Of a stretch of 64,000 nucleotides of DNA, positions 48,001-59,459 are shown in pieces. The stretch's first letter is position 1; each line of letters begins with the position of its first letter. Source of the stretch: Pyxicephalus adspersus. Lineage: Eukaryota; Chordata; Amphibia; Anura; Pyxicephalidae. The notes under the pieces were generated by a model. The model worked only from the letters and a program-made list of their open reading frames with translations. It made no database searches and had not been told where the DNA came from. The position numbers and the translations under genes were made by a program. The DNA lies in the NCBI RefSeq assembly GCF_032062135.1, contig NC_092862.1, positions 95,563,248 through 95,627,247 of the forward strand, read 5' to 3'.

Positions 48001-48462
48001 CAGGCATGTCCAAAGTCTGACCCGGAGGCCAATGTTCAGATTTCCACCGGCCTCTGTCATAAAATCAATAATACGCGGCCCGCCAGAACTGTTTACCACA
48101 GTATAAAATACACACGTACAATAAAGCTATTTTATATTTCATTAGAGTTGATCAACCGCCTTGCAATTATCAGCCCGCTACCTGGCAGGCATAATCGGCA
48201 GGACGGGAATCCCCATGTTTGAATTGGATTATTATGGTGGGCGTGTGCTGTGCGGGACGCACACTGACAACTTTGATTACAAGAACGTGCTGTGCACGGA
48301 GCCCGCATTGACATTGGACTCACGTGTCCCTAGTGGGCGTGTGCCGTGCGGGACCCATGCAGACCACGCTCACACTAACCCTGAGTATGTGCTGAATGGT
48401 CGGCCTCCACACATTTTCACCTCACCAAATCTGGCCCTTTTTTCAAAAAGTTTGGACACCCG
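48001..48462 (+). mobile_element. hAT non-autonomous transposon with 8 bp duplication
   Basis: Left end CAGGCATGTCCAAAGTCTGA, right end inverted CGGGTGTCCAAACTTTTTG. Flanks CCTTAGAG (47993-48000) and TCTTAGAG (48463-48470) are an 8 bp duplication with one mismatch. Inside, GGGCGTGTGCTGTGCGGGAC is nearly repeated about 100 bp later. GGCCC-GGCC ends and this TIR are typical of hAT MITEs in vertebrates. A 129-codon frame (48161-48550) across it is not coding. Confidence 0.85.
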
Positions 48463-48470
48463 TCTTAGAG

Positions 48471-48960
48471 GGCTACAGTGTTCCGCAGGCTCCACCTGCT
48501 GGCGAGGATGGGAACACCACCTGAAGTGCATACAGGCTAAAGTGCACTGAGGCTAAAACATGGCAACAGCCTGCAGGGCAATATCCTCATTTCTAGAGGC
48601 TCTGGAAAAAAACAGGCTTAGACTCTGCGCCCTGTGCACTTCTCTGACATTGGGATTTGTGACATGGAGGTCCACCATCCTGCCCTGAGACACAACTTTT
48701 TTAGGGTATTGGTCCCAAGCTGTTGCATCAGAATTGTAAAAACAGTACATGTACATATGTACTGGCCTTTAGTATACAACCGATTGTGCTCCAGATTATT
48801 TTTTTCTCTCTGTATCCATGCTTTGATTCAAAAATCTAAATCAAAATCTCCTCACTCAAATACATTTAAAGAGATTTTAAAGATAGATACAATAGTATTG
48901 CCAACATTAAGGGGTTGAAAACCACCAGATACATCCACACAGGATGTGAAACAATGTATT
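48471..48960. other. Unassigned, moderately GC-rich intergenic DNA
   Basis: Flanks the hAT element; 47880-48000 and 48471-48600 may be parts of one older repeat that the hAT element split, but no second copy is present to test this. Confidence 0.35.
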
Positions 48961-48980
48961 GTTCCATTATTTAGTAATAA

Positions 48981-48981
<1 letters not shown>

Positions 48982-49022
<41 letters not shown>
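48982..49022. repeat. (TA)n microsatellite
   Basis: AT dinucleotide run of about 20 units. Confidence 0.95.
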
Positions 49023-49024
<2 letters not shown>

Positions 49025-50029
49025 CATTCATCCTTGTGAAATAATTGTTCCAGAGTGCCTACAGCTGCAGAAGTAAATGATTTCTTACTTTTAAAGCTCA
49101 TTTGTCAAACTTATCTAGATTTAGAGTTCTAAATCTAGAGAAAAAGATCTTCTATGCCACCAGCATCAGATGTAGTCTATGACCAGGGCACAAAAAGATG
49201 GTCTTCAACACTGTCTGAAAAGGAGGGCTGAAACTAAGCCTAATGACAGCTCCAGGTTGCCCCCAGGGCTTTCACCCAGAACTTAAAGTTTTTAGTTTAG
49301 ATTCTCCCTTTGTTGTGATATAAATGGACCGGTCTTCCCAGACTATTTCAAGGTGTAACAGGAAATGGGGTTCAGGTAAACCTGGTAGAACAATGGGAAC
49401 ATAACAATTAGAGACAAAGAGGACACACAAAACTACAGAGAAGAAACAGAAATGGCTGTGTCCTAAGCAAGCAAACATTTGGAACTGAAGCCCATGATGC
49501 AAAATATCACATAATTGTGCAAATGATTGTTATATGCTTAAAGCACAGCAATAGTTTATGATTTTTTGCTTAGGTATACCTGTATGTTGTATCCATTGTT
49601 TTCATTGGTGTTTGCTGACCTATTCCTCTTGCATGTAGGCATGTGTACATCTTCAATCCAGTAGGATACACACATTACACCTTGATATTGTATACTTACT
49701 TACACAAGAGTTGACAATGCTCATCTTTAACCAGTGATGCCACTTGCCACTCGCCTTGTCCCGACATCCCAACCTCCCACCTTACTACCCTCCCACTGGT
49801 TTAAACCCAGATTTGACAAACCTGAATAAAACCCTACATTTCATTAAAAAGCTTTCATTAAAAAAAATATCACCATGTGGATTAAGCCCTGTTTCTCACA
49901 ACCCCCTCCTAACCATGGATACATATCTTGAAAACATTAACAAAGTCAAATTATGACACATAGACTAATGTTCTATTCAAATGAATAGGTTGAATATCTC
50001 AGAATTTAATATCTAGGCTGTGATTACTA
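49023..50029. other. Unassigned intergenic DNA
   Basis: Nothing recognised; frames at 49272-49502 (minus) and 49744-49956 (plus) are unsupported. Confidence 0.45.
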
Positions 50030-50220
50030 GGGAACATTTAGTCTTCCCCGGAATCATTCATCAGAATAATCTTACAGTTGCTTGCAGAAATCTTTAATCA
50101 GGCAGTGACATTGCGACCTGAGCCTTTCTTGAATTGGCTAAGCTAGTGATTTCACATTCTAGCCATAACGGTTACACAATATTAAATGTACACTAGCAAT
50201 GTGCGGAGTTACAATATTGA
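50030..50220. other. Candidate conserved non-coding element 7
   Basis: Repeat-free block with CAGGCAGTGACATTGCGACC and AATTGGCTAAGCTAGTGATT. Assigned on texture only. Confidence 0.22.
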
Positions 50221-50439
50221 AATTTAACCAGAAGATGGCATGGGTGCACACTATTAAAGAGTAAATCAAGCACAGAGAGATGGACAATGTCAAGAGAGCC
50301 AGCAGGGAAGAATGTGTGTTATGTGAGGGCTATTTGTTTGTTACTTGTAATTTTAAATCTGGGGATTTCCAAGATAATGCATAGATATATCAATCAGAAG
50401 TGAGCATATTAAAAAACGGAAGTAAACTGAAAAAAAAAT

Positions 50440-50900
50440 CCTCACCTTTAACTTTGCAGAACGGTCGATCCTTCCGGAGGTTTCCTGAATCGGGTCCTGC
50501 ATCGTTCTGGTTATCCCCCTTCATGCCCTAGGCGCCTCCATCTACTTTCTCTTTCTTCCATCTTCTTCCTATGTTACCTGATCTTGCACTGCACAGGGGC
50601 AAGATGGGGTGATATATATGGGGAAAAAAAGTTGATCACACTGCACATACGTGAGATCGGTATTTTTTCCCCCATTGAAGAAAAAGCTCCTTCTGTGCAT
50701 GCCCAATCTCAGGCATGCACAGAGGGGGCAGCCACAAGCCTCCTGGGATCCATGACGAATGTATGGAGGCTCTGCACTCCCATTCAGTTTTGATTGCTGC
50801 GGTGATCAAAACAGAAGGGGATTTTTACCTTATATACCAGGGTTGTCTACCTTTTTATGTAAGGTAAAAAATTTTGTTTTAGGTGAAGGGAGATTTTCCT
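50440..50900 (+). repeat. Unclassified repeat (family C) copy 3, longest
   Basis: Contains CCATCTTCTTCCTATGTTAC, CACTGCACATACGTGAGATC, CCCAATCTCAGGCATGCAC and CAAGCCTCCTGGGAT, in the same order as the copies at 26505-26850 and 38080-38520. The borders AAATCCTCACCTTTA and, inverted from the right, AAATCTCCCTTCACCT may be weak inverted termini. Confidence 0.55.
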
Positions 50901-51071
50901 ACACATTGCTGCCAGTAACTTTTTTAAAGAAAACTGCCATTATTATTTGTTTTGTCCTCTAAATTCCCCCATGAGTGAGGATCTAAAATGTAATGGTTTA
51001 GATGTGACTGGTTGGGTTTAAAATATACCTGAATTTTAGCTTTAATTCCAAACAGACTGAATGGTCTGACT

Positions 51072-51214
51072 GTTGGAATCTCAGCCAGGACACTATCTGC
51101 ATGAAGTTTGCAGGTTCTCCCCGTGTTTGCATGGGTTTTCCCAGAGCACTCCAGTTTCCTCCCACAACCCAGAAACATGCAGTTAGGTTAATTGTCTTTC
51201 ACTTGAAATAGGCC
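51072..51214 (+). repeat. tRNA-headed SINE, left part (split by a MITE)
   Basis: TTGGAATCTCAGCCAGGACA (box B region), then TGCATGAAGTTTGCAGGTTC and TTTCCTCCCACAACCCAGAA, as in the SINE at 10205-10464. It is interrupted at 51214 and resumes at 51641. Confidence 0.65.
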
Positions 51215-51217
51215 TTA

Positions 51218-51640
51218 AGGTGCGTACACACTTACAATTTTTATCGTTCCAATCGAACGACGAACGATCGATTGGGCAAAAAATCGTTCGTAAAAAAGTA
51301 ACCAACGACGCCGACGAACGAGGAAAGTCGCTGGAAACGAACGACCGGACGGGCGGATCGGATTGGACGACGATCGTTGAACATCGTTCGTGTGTACGGT
51401 CGTTCGTTGATCGTCCATGGGCTGAGCATGCGTAATGAACGAACGTCCGTTCACTTTCCTGTCGTGCACATAGTTCCTCTATCGCTTAAACGATCGTATC
51501 TATTGTGTGTACAATATCTACGAACGATCGTGTCGTTATCTCTATGTGCAGGATCGGTGCTATACGATCGTTCGTGTATATCGTGCAGGAACGTTCGTCG
51601 CCGTTTTCCGACGATAATAATTGGAAGTGTGTACGTAGCT
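51218..51640. mobile_element. CpG-rich PIF/Harbinger-like MITE inserted in a SINE
   Basis: Ends AGGTGCGTACACACTTACAA and, inverted, AGCTACGTACACACTTCCAA, about 30 bp similar. A TTA duplication lies at 51215-51217 and 51641-51643. It has very many CpG and CGATCGTTCG-like motifs, unlike any neighbour. Little CpG loss suggests a recent insertion or protection from methylation. The overlapping frames on both strands reflect its CG-rich palindromes and are not genes. Length 423 bp. Confidence 0.8.
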
Positions 51641-51775
51641 TTAGACTGTGGTAATAACAAATGACTTAAGATAGGGACATTATGTGAGCCCCTTTGAAGG
51701 ACAGCTAGTGACATGACTATAAACTTTGTAAAGTGCTGTGCTAAAGCCTGCTTATATGATTGGCTAAATTAAATC
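51641..51775 (+). repeat. tRNA-headed SINE, right part
   Basis: Continues the split SINE with GGGACATTATGTGAGCCCCT, ACAGCTAGTGACATGACTAT and AACTTTGTAAAGTGCTGTG. Confidence 0.6.
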
Positions 51776-51945
51776 AGAGGAGAGATGACACATATACTTT
51801 CTGTCACAAGCAAGATTATTGCAGCTGACAATAAAGGTAGTTTTACCACGAAAACTTTCCTCTGGTCCATGGAAACATTTTGTTGCAAAAAACCTGATTG
51901 TGGAGGTGGGGGGCGGCTGATTAAAATAATTTTCATAGAGGTATT

Positions 51946-52166
51946 GGGCCTGACTTATTAAAGGTCTCCAAGGCTGGAGAGATAGACTTTTATCAGTGAA
52001 GCTGGGTGATCCAGCAAACCTGGAATGGATTTCTTCAAGTCATTTGCTATTTGTTATGCAAATGTTTTTAATCCTGGACTAGGTCCATTTCAGGTTTTCT
52101 GGATCACCCAGCTTCACTGAGAAGTGTATCTTCTCCAGCCTTGGAGAGCTTTATTAAATCAGGCTC
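51946..52166. mobile_element. Family P palindromic MITE, copy C (full length)
   Basis: Starts GGGCCTGACTTATTAAAGGT and ends, inverted, GAGCCTGATTTAATAAAGCT. Both halves contain CTCCAAGGCTGGAGA-type and AGCTGGGTGATCCAGCAAAC-type blocks in opposite orientation, so most of the 220 bp folds on itself. Best reference copy for the family in this window. Confidence 0.7.
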
Positions 52167-53329
52167 ATAATCTCAACTAAAACAATAGGAGACTAAACTG
52201 ACTTTGCACTTGGGCCTACACATGGTTAACATTTATGCATTTGGTACTTCTAGTTGCTGTTTTTAGGATGCTATATCTTTTCAACAGGTCCTGCTATTCC
52301 CCTCCACTTCAAATGGAATACTAATTGTGATTTTTTTCTGTACATATGAACGTCTAATTGAATTTTACATGGGTCAAGATTCATCTAATGATATAAACAT
52401 TCTTTAAACTTCAGTTGTGACTATTTTTTGCTAGATAAATCATTATGTACAGATGTTTTCTTGACTGCGAGCTTTGACAAGTGTTTATTTGGGTTCCCAC
52501 CAGATAATACATGACCTCTAAAATCACACTTGTCAGCGCTATTATCTAAAACCTATGTGTATATGTTTGATTTAATTTGTTTTAACCTTATGTGAGTGAC
52601 AGTGGTCCTCTGCAAGTCATATTTCAGCAAGTCATAGAATCCAGCTTCTACAGTGATACATGTGTCTGATCTTTAATTTATAAAAATAATCACTGGGAAA
52701 AGAAAGAATTTTACTCTGGGCCTAGTAGACTTTTCAAAAAACATTTGTAAAACTTTTCCTTAAAAGTATAAATTTGATGTAGCTGGGCATGCCTCCTATA
52801 TTTCCCATTAAAGGATGAGGGTCATCTTCTGGTTTGGTTAATCTAGAAAAAAACAACAAGTTTAATTACTGTTTGTAATTTCCAAATAAAAGTATACAGT
52901 TAGTAAAAGTACAAACAGTAATTAAGATGGTTGTTAATAGCTAGATTTATCAACCCATAAAAAAATCCTCTCCCAGTGGATTAAACTCTACCTACTAGAA
53001 CAACTCCTAACCACAGTTATATATGTAGAGAACTAAATATTGGTTAAACGTGAGGAAAGAAATTCATTGACTGCTGTTATGTTCAGATTAATAGGTTTTG
53101 ATATCTGAAGATGTATTATATCTGAGTTGTAATAGTTTATAGGTCTTACTATATGAAATGAAATTATGTTGCAGGTTGTGTCTCCTAGAATGATCCCAAC
53201 ATTGACAGTGGAAGGAAGTAGAGATTACTATGGTGCTCGATTGGTCTGAGACCTGGTGACCATGGATGCCATTTAAGTACAGTGAACTCCCTGTCCTGTT
53301 AAAAAAACTGTAAATAATAAAAACTGTTT
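52167..53329. other. Unassigned AT-rich intergenic DNA
   Basis: Nothing recognised until the Tc1-like remnant. Confidence 0.45.
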
Positions 53330-54075
53330 GAGATTATTCGAAATTTGTGACATGGTGTGTTATTCTGCTAGACATAACCATCATAAGATGGGTACTGGAC
53401 ATAGAGGAATGGTCAGAAACAATATAGGTAAGATGTGGCATCTAAACAATGCTCAGTTGGTACTGAGGACCCAAAGTCTGCTAAAAAATATCTCCTACAT
53501 TATTACACCACCACCCGCTGAAAGGGGGCAGAATGGATCCATACTTTCATGTTCTTGACGCCAAATTCTGACCCTACCACCTGAATTTTGCAGCAGAAAT
53601 CAAGACTCATCAGACCAGGCAATTTTCTCTTTTACAGTTTTTGTAAGGCATTGTGAATTGTAGCTTCCAGCGCCTGTTCTTAGCTGACAGATTTGGATCC
53701 GTTTGTTCCGAGATGCTCCTCTCCATACCTTGAGTTCTATCAGCTTCAATTAGTTTGGCCATTCTCCTCTGACCTCTGTCATTAATAAAGTAGTATCCCC
53801 CAAAAGAATTGCCTTTCACTGAATATTTTCCCATTTTCCGACCATTCTCTATAAACTCTAATTATACTTCTCTATAAATACTAATTATACAGGCAAAATG
53901 CTTTGAGTTTCTTCAATGTGATTGGCTGATTAGATACAGTATTTACTTAAACTGAAGAAGCACTTTGGATAGGCCGTGAAACATCTTTAACATTACAAAA
54001 AAAAATGTTCAGTTGAAAGTGACTACCAACAGATACCTAAATTGCGGTTGAACAGATGTACCTGGTGGACACACG
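53330..54075 (-). pseudogene. Tc1-like transposase remnant (Tc1/mariner transposon)
   Basis: On the minus strand, about 53800-53610 gives GQRRMAKLIEADRT and LSAKNRRWKLQFTMPYKN. These match the helix-turn-helix linker and the start of the catalytic domain of Tc1 transposases (the LL-KKN-ARL-FA region). About 53570-53545 gives VGSEFGVKNMK. About 53900-53945 retains the GATTGGCTGATTAGATAC 5' non-coding part of this widespread fish and amphibian Tc1 lineage, and GGTTGAACAGATGTACCTG near 54045-54065 its outer end. The reading frame is broken by stops and frameshifts. A foreign piece lies at about 53952-54046 between two Tc1 non-coding parts. Confidence 0.75.
53952..54046 (+). mobile_element. GAAGAAGC / GTGAAAC module inserted in the Tc1 remnant
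   Basis: CTGAAGAAGCACTTTGGATA, then GGCCGTGAAACATC, matches the module at 23610, 31405 and 63935. Its flanks ACTTAAA and ACCTAAA could be a 7-base duplication with one mismatch. Both Tc1 flanks continue the expected order, which supports an insertion. Confidence 0.45.
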
Positions 54076-54179
54076 TCAACATGCATTTAAAATGCAATGT
54101 TGTACCTGACTGTATAACCTATTAGTGTGTAACAGTATAAAACAACACTTTACTCCTCTGATCAGAAGCAAAGGTGTGG

Positions 54180-54700
54180 CTGTTCTTGAAACGCAATTAA
54201 ACAGTACATGGGGATTTTAAAGATCTGGAGAAGATACAATTTTCATAATATCGTGTCACCAGGCCAAGTGATGTCATGCATAAATAGGAAACAAAAGCCA
54301 TTGTCCCATGCACTTTAGCTATTAATTCAGTCGCATGAACCATTTTACTACATAAAGCCTTGAGTGCAAAGTGTTGTCTCGAATTTCCAGTAGACACTCT
54401 TTGAAATTTAGAGCAATTTGTTTTTATAATATTCATATTTATCTTAAAAATATTATACAAAGCCAATATAATAAAAAGCTTTCCCTCTCCGCAGAAATTC
54501 CACTTTGGGTTAACCCAATTTTCTTGCTCACTTAGGGACCTTTAAACAAAATGAAATCCTAATGATGTGGATGCCATGCATAATTAATTGCACTTTTACA
54601 GTCTTCCTCACAAAATCCATTCTCATTAGATTAAAGAATTTTCGCAAAGAAGCCATAGTCATTCTTCTTTAAGTGAATACTTTTTTGGAGATTTGGAGAT
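54180..54700. other. Candidate conserved non-coding element 8
   Basis: Repeat-free sequence with CCATGCATAATTAATTGCAC, TTCCACTTTGGGTTAACCCA and AGGCCAAGTGATGTCATGCA. TAATTA, TGACG-like and GTTAAC cores are dense. An 89-codon minus frame (54466-54197) resembles nothing known. This is the best candidate regulatory block in the window by eye. Confidence 0.35.
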
Positions 54701-54753
54701 GTTAGAAAGCTAGATATAAATATATCTATATATAGTCCTCTTTTAGGCAGATG

Positions 54754-55137
54754 TTAAAGGTAGCCACACACATGATTTTTAGAATGGCTATACCTTATGT
54801 CAGTTATGCGAAAACCAGCCCTCATATACAAAGTAATCAGAACATGTTGGTTAACTATCCTAGTTTCCACCAAAGAAAAATTCAGAGAATCCCATTGTTT
54901 TATTACCTTCCTGATCATTTCTGTTGATGGTAAAGCTCCTAATGCAATTTTTCCTAGCAAAATACAGTATAGTAAAGCTTTTGTACGAAAGCACCACAAA
55001 CGTTTATATCTTGTGTCTTGTATAGAAACTTTTAAATTAGGACTATGATCCATCTTTGACCATTCAACTGTTTGCATATTCCTAACAAGCAATAAAAAAA
55101 AAGCTTTAAAACAAGATTTCATCATGGCGTAATTCAA
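54754..55137 (-). other. Open frame of 127 codons, unassigned
   Basis: The longest minus-strand open stretch outside recognised elements. The peptide has hydrophobic patches (FFLLLV near residue 13) but no domain I recognise. Its last codons overlap GGTAGCCACACACATGATTT (54757-54780), which looks like a MITE terminus without a partner. I suspect an old unclassified repeat; a gene is not supported. Confidence 0.2.
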
Positions 55138-55904
55138 GCTAAAGTTAAATCTTTTAGTTTGGCTCCCCCTGTTTTTATTTCCCCACCTTATGAAGATTTT
55201 AAATAAAACCTGTTTACACTACAACATTTATTTTAGACCCAGAGACATAATCAATTTGTGAAAGGCAAGCAATTCATGGCAGGTAAAGGATTCTGTACAC
55301 TGTAAAAACATCACTCAGTCTCTTGCAGACCATTCCAGGTAACATCTATATGACAGACTGAGCCTCCATGAATAAAAGGATCAAAATGCAATAAATTAGG
55401 GGCTAGCTCAGTGATAGTAGGACTGGGATTGTAAGGGCTAGATGCAGATTTGCTGCAGCTTCTAATAGACACTGTAAGAAATTTATGCAGTCAAATCGGT
55501 AAAAGTGATTTAAATAGAATCATGTACAACCATGCAAGATTAAAGGCAAAGCTGGAGTTCAGGTTAAAATAATTTTAAATACATTCACTTTCATTTCAAT
55601 CAGCAGTGAGTTGGTTACCAGCCACCGTTGTAATTTAAAATTTGAACTTTGAGGATAAATCATTCCAGTGCCTGTAGGTCAGTGAAGTCTCGTTTTAAAG
55701 CTTCTTCATTGCATTCAAAGGATATGTAAATGGTCAGATGGCCATAGATCTACAATAAGGCACTGTTTTGTATGTCAAGTATTATTGAATGTATATATGA
55801 ATTTTTACACTGTTTTGGATACTTTTTTTTTGTCTAAAAAAAGGAAGGTTGAAGTGAAGCTTTTTCGCCTTTGGGTACCATCTTGAATTGGTCCTCACTC
55901 AGAA
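55138..55904. other. Unassigned AT-rich intergenic DNA
   Basis: Nothing recognised. Confidence 0.45.
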
Positions 55905-56121
55905 AATCATTTTTTAAAGGTCTCCAAGACTGGAGAAGATAAACTATCATGGGAGAAAACTTGATAGATCCAGCAAATGTAGAATGCATCTGGTCCACAA
56001 TGAAAACATGTGCTAATAGCAAATTATTTTACAAAATCCAATCCAGGTTTGCTGGTTCACCCAGGTTCTGCCACCATAGTCTATCTTCTCCAGTGTTGGA
56101 GAGCTGTAATAAATCAGGACC
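55905..56121. mobile_element. Family P palindromic MITE, copy D
   Basis: TTTTTTAAAGGTCTCCAAGA CTGGAGAAG at the left and CTTCTCCAGTGTTGGAGAGC TGTAATAAATCAGGACC at the right are inverted; the middle holds ATCCAGGTTTGCTGGTTCAC. More diverged than copy C. Confidence 0.6.
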
Positions 56122-57504
56122 ACAGACTTCCCAAATTTATTGCTTCCACTTATCATGGGAGTCACAAAACATTACACAATGGAGCTACGATTAGCCTTGG
56201 AGCAATTTTGGCTCTGGGTCACAAGGCCTGTATAGGAGCTGCAAGCCAGCAGGACTTTTTAGAAGCTGGTGCTTATCTTTGATGAACTGCCTGAAATTAG
56301 ACTTGCAAAGTGTATGTGTGGATCCTGGCACCACAAGAATGCACATGTAAGCCAAACAAATTAAGAAATAACTCCAATAATGATATTGTGGTATGGAGGT
56401 CTTTTGAAAGTACGCTTGGACAGTAAGTAAAGTGCACTTTCATATGGAACAAAGTTTAAATGCGTAGTTTATTGTTGCTTTAACAATGTTTCTGCAGAAT
56501 ACAATTCACTCTTTGCAGGTAGTATCATAAACATTCTTGGCCAAGTGTGCAGTGACTCCTAGTGGAACTACATAAATTTACATGTTCACAATCCACAGTA
56601 CAACAGATAAAGTCCTATTTTCTATAACTTTCAAAAGGAATTTGTTGCAAAACCTAAATATCACATGAGACTTGTAGCAGAATCATGCAGGTTTTTGTAA
56701 GAGATACCAGATTTTGGCTTAGCACATTTTTCTCTTTCTCCTATAAAAGTAATATTTATATGCAGGTTTGATTTTTGCATCAAAAGCTATTTTTTAAAGG
56801 AAGGGCACAGGGAATTTGCAACAGCTCAGCATCGTTCATAACAATGAAAAAAAGATAACCCAAAACTTCTTACCTTCATAAATTGCATTAAAATCCCATC
56901 TGCCTTTTTTTTATTCTAGAGAGTAGAGCGAGAAAGATAATTCAGCATTTTTCCTGCAATTTAGAACCCAGGAAGGAATTTTAGATTTTCTCTTCTCTCA
57001 TGGATGAATATATTTGAAAAGAATGCATTCAAACTTGCCTGTTTTATTCTGTTAATCAAGCGTCTGATCAGCGAATACAAGAAGTATGCAGGTATTACTG
57101 GATCCCAGGGATGTGTACTTATAACACTTGGTTGGTATAAAGAGAAGTCTCTGTTACTTGTATCACATTATGTCATCATTTTTTACAGTGACAATAGTCA
57201 ATGCAGGGATGAGGAGGAAGTGACACCTGAGAACAGGTTATGAAAGCTGGATTAGGAAGAATGTTTTAAAGGGATGTTTTGCCACTATATAAAACATTTA
57301 TAAAAACATGAAAAGCAATGTGTTGATTAACTTTTATTGCTTTTTGAGTTTAGTTTTCCATTAATCCTTAGTTCTCTTTAAACACAATCAGAAAATGCAT
57401 TCCACACTAAAGATGGCTGTTACCCTATTTGTAGTGCTTAGATTTTAGCACTAGCAAAGACTCAACATATAATAAATTTGGCACTGATGCTATGAAGTGT
57501 TCAA
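56122..57504. other. Unassigned intergenic DNA
   Basis: Nothing recognised. The frame at 57004-57243 (79 codons) is unsupported. Confidence 0.45.
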
Positions 57505-57625
57505 CCTAGACGTTATATTAAGCCGGAAGAAATTGTAGGTGGGTGGCAGTCAAAAAAAGGCGCGTGATTACTGAAAAGTGCCGGGTGGGGAACCTGGCTA
57601 AAAGTTGCTGGGAGAACACTGCCAT
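57505..57625 (+). repeat. Probable DNA-transposon fragment (GGTGGGTGGCAG type)
   Basis: Contains GACGTTATATTAAGCCGGAA, GTAGGTGGGTGGCAGTC and GTGCCGGGTGGGGAACCTGG. I have an impression of a dispersed amphibian repeat with these blocks, but there is no second copy here. Confidence 0.35.
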
Positions 57626-58066
57626 TTGTCTAGTTTGGGGGCTTAGTAGTGGGTAAAGAGTGAATACAGTTTAGGTCTTGCATGGAGTCCCTTACATTAA
57701 AGCAGAATTAGTTCCACATTCAAAACCTGGGAGCAGGCAGGATTATACAGCAGAAAGGACAGGAGACGTAACTTCTGCAAAAAAAAAATAAATAAATAAA
57801 ATATGAACCCGTCTGTTCACAATCTTGATTTCTAAATACACTGCATGCAATAGTCAGTGTATGATGCCAGGTATTCCAGCTGGGAATAAATGAATGAGGT
57901 TACACCATCCTTGCCTGGCCAATTAAGGCAGCAGAAAGAAAGAAACAGATGGAGATGGAGTTGCCCCTGATGGAGCTGGGACAGGCGAGTGTAAATTAAA
58001 ATAAACTTACCTGCAGGTTAAATGTTTTTATTATGAAGAATAAGTTCTGCTTTTGTGAGCAGGAGG

Positions 58067-58240
58067 AGGATGGCCCCCTAAATTGGTAGGAAAGGTGCCC
58101 ATTTACACTGGGATGTGACCCCCCTAATTGATCAACAGTGGGTGGATAGTGTGGATAGCGCCCTTACATTGGTGGAAAGTCGGAAAGATTTCCTCTTACA
58201 CTAAAAGGTCAAAGATAGCATGATAGACATCCCTCAGTTC
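58067..58240 (+). repeat. Degenerate ~30 bp minisatellite
   Basis: Imperfect units begin with CCCCTAAATTGGT, CCCATTTACACTGG, CCCCCTAATTGATC, CCCTTACATTGGTG and CCTCTTACACTAAAAG, each followed by a G-rich GGA/GTGGG part. About five or six diverged units. Confidence 0.5.
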
Positions 58241-59459
58241 AGACAGCTGTAAGAATAATTTATGTCTGTTGTTACCTAAGAAATGGGAGGAGATGTTTCA
58301 ACAATCACATGCCACTGGTGCTAAAAAAATATGTAGGCACCTTGGGTAGCTTGGTTACTATTGATTGGAGCAGTATGCATTGACGGAGATGGGTCAGAGT
58401 GCTGGAGACCCAGCCCACTGTTTCGTATAGGAACAGCGGTGAAACTCTCCAACATACTGCCAGCACAGGATATTTAAACCTTAGTTGCAATAACTGGCAA
58501 GAAAATTGTAAACGAGGATCATTTATTTTTAAATACTGTAATATCGTAAGAAGGTTTACTTGGGCTTGAATGCAACCAGGAGAACAAATGTTTATCTCGG
58601 ACAACGGTAAGATGATTCTCAAATAAGATTACTTGGACATTTTGGTAAAGATCAGTTAATGATCTGTATATACAAGTACTCCAGAGTGCCTAACCACATG
58701 ATCAGACTTTTATAAGTTTTTACGCTGGAGAGAGGCTAATACTATTTTGTACTTGTAAATACAGAGAGCTAACCATACAGGACACTACAAAGAAATGCTA
58801 ACACACACGAGTCAGATTTCACTCTGCAATTTATGAGAACAGATTTGTTTCATTAAAAAACAGCTTAATTACAGATTGTTTCTTACATATCATCATTTAC
58901 ATAAAACATACTGTGTGCATAAGATACAGGTTATGTTTTCATAAAATCAAAAAATCCTTTTCAGATGTTATGTAATTGTGAATTACATTATGAATCTTAC
59001 ATTGATAAAGAATAATCGATTCATTTGTACAAGGTAATTGCTACAAGTATCATATTGCAAATTTACATAAAGGAAAATTTGCATCAGAATACTCTTTTTC
59101 CCCGTAAAGTAAAAAAATATGATTTAAAGTGGACTTTTAATGTAATTTGTTTAGTCGGTTTTGTAACAATGTATTATGTAAAATAAAAGTAAATCATTAA
59201 AAACAAGTATGATGGTTGCTAAGGCTTACAAGAAAATTTTTACAATACAGTGATAAAATACAGGACATCAATGAAATTTTAAGTAATTCCAACCATTAAT
59301 TGATTTCCTCCCTTTTGGTCTTTAAAATATACCACTGAAAGCCTTTGTTATTTGTTGGATAAGTGCAATTCTATGAGCTGCAATGAAGTCTCTAAAACAG
59401 TGTAATCCGCCCTGTTCAGTTTACCTCTGTTGACTACAGAAGACAAAAAAAAAACAATG
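58241..59459. other. Unassigned AT-rich intergenic DNA
   Basis: A 105-codon minus frame (58622-58305) exists without recognisable features. Nothing else seen. Confidence 0.45.

Noticed and set aside
48161..48550. A 129-codon plus-strand frame
   Set aside because: Most of it lies within a hAT MITE with defined ends; the frame crosses the MITE border and target duplication.
51215..51714. Several overlapping frames of 62-95 codons on both strands
   Set aside because: They result from the CpG-rich, stop-poor MITE at 51218-51640.
58305..58622. A 105-codon minus-strand frame in the same direction as HERPUD2
   Set aside because: It lies about 5 kb past the HERPUD2 stop, with no recognisable similarity and no splice structure; probably chance.
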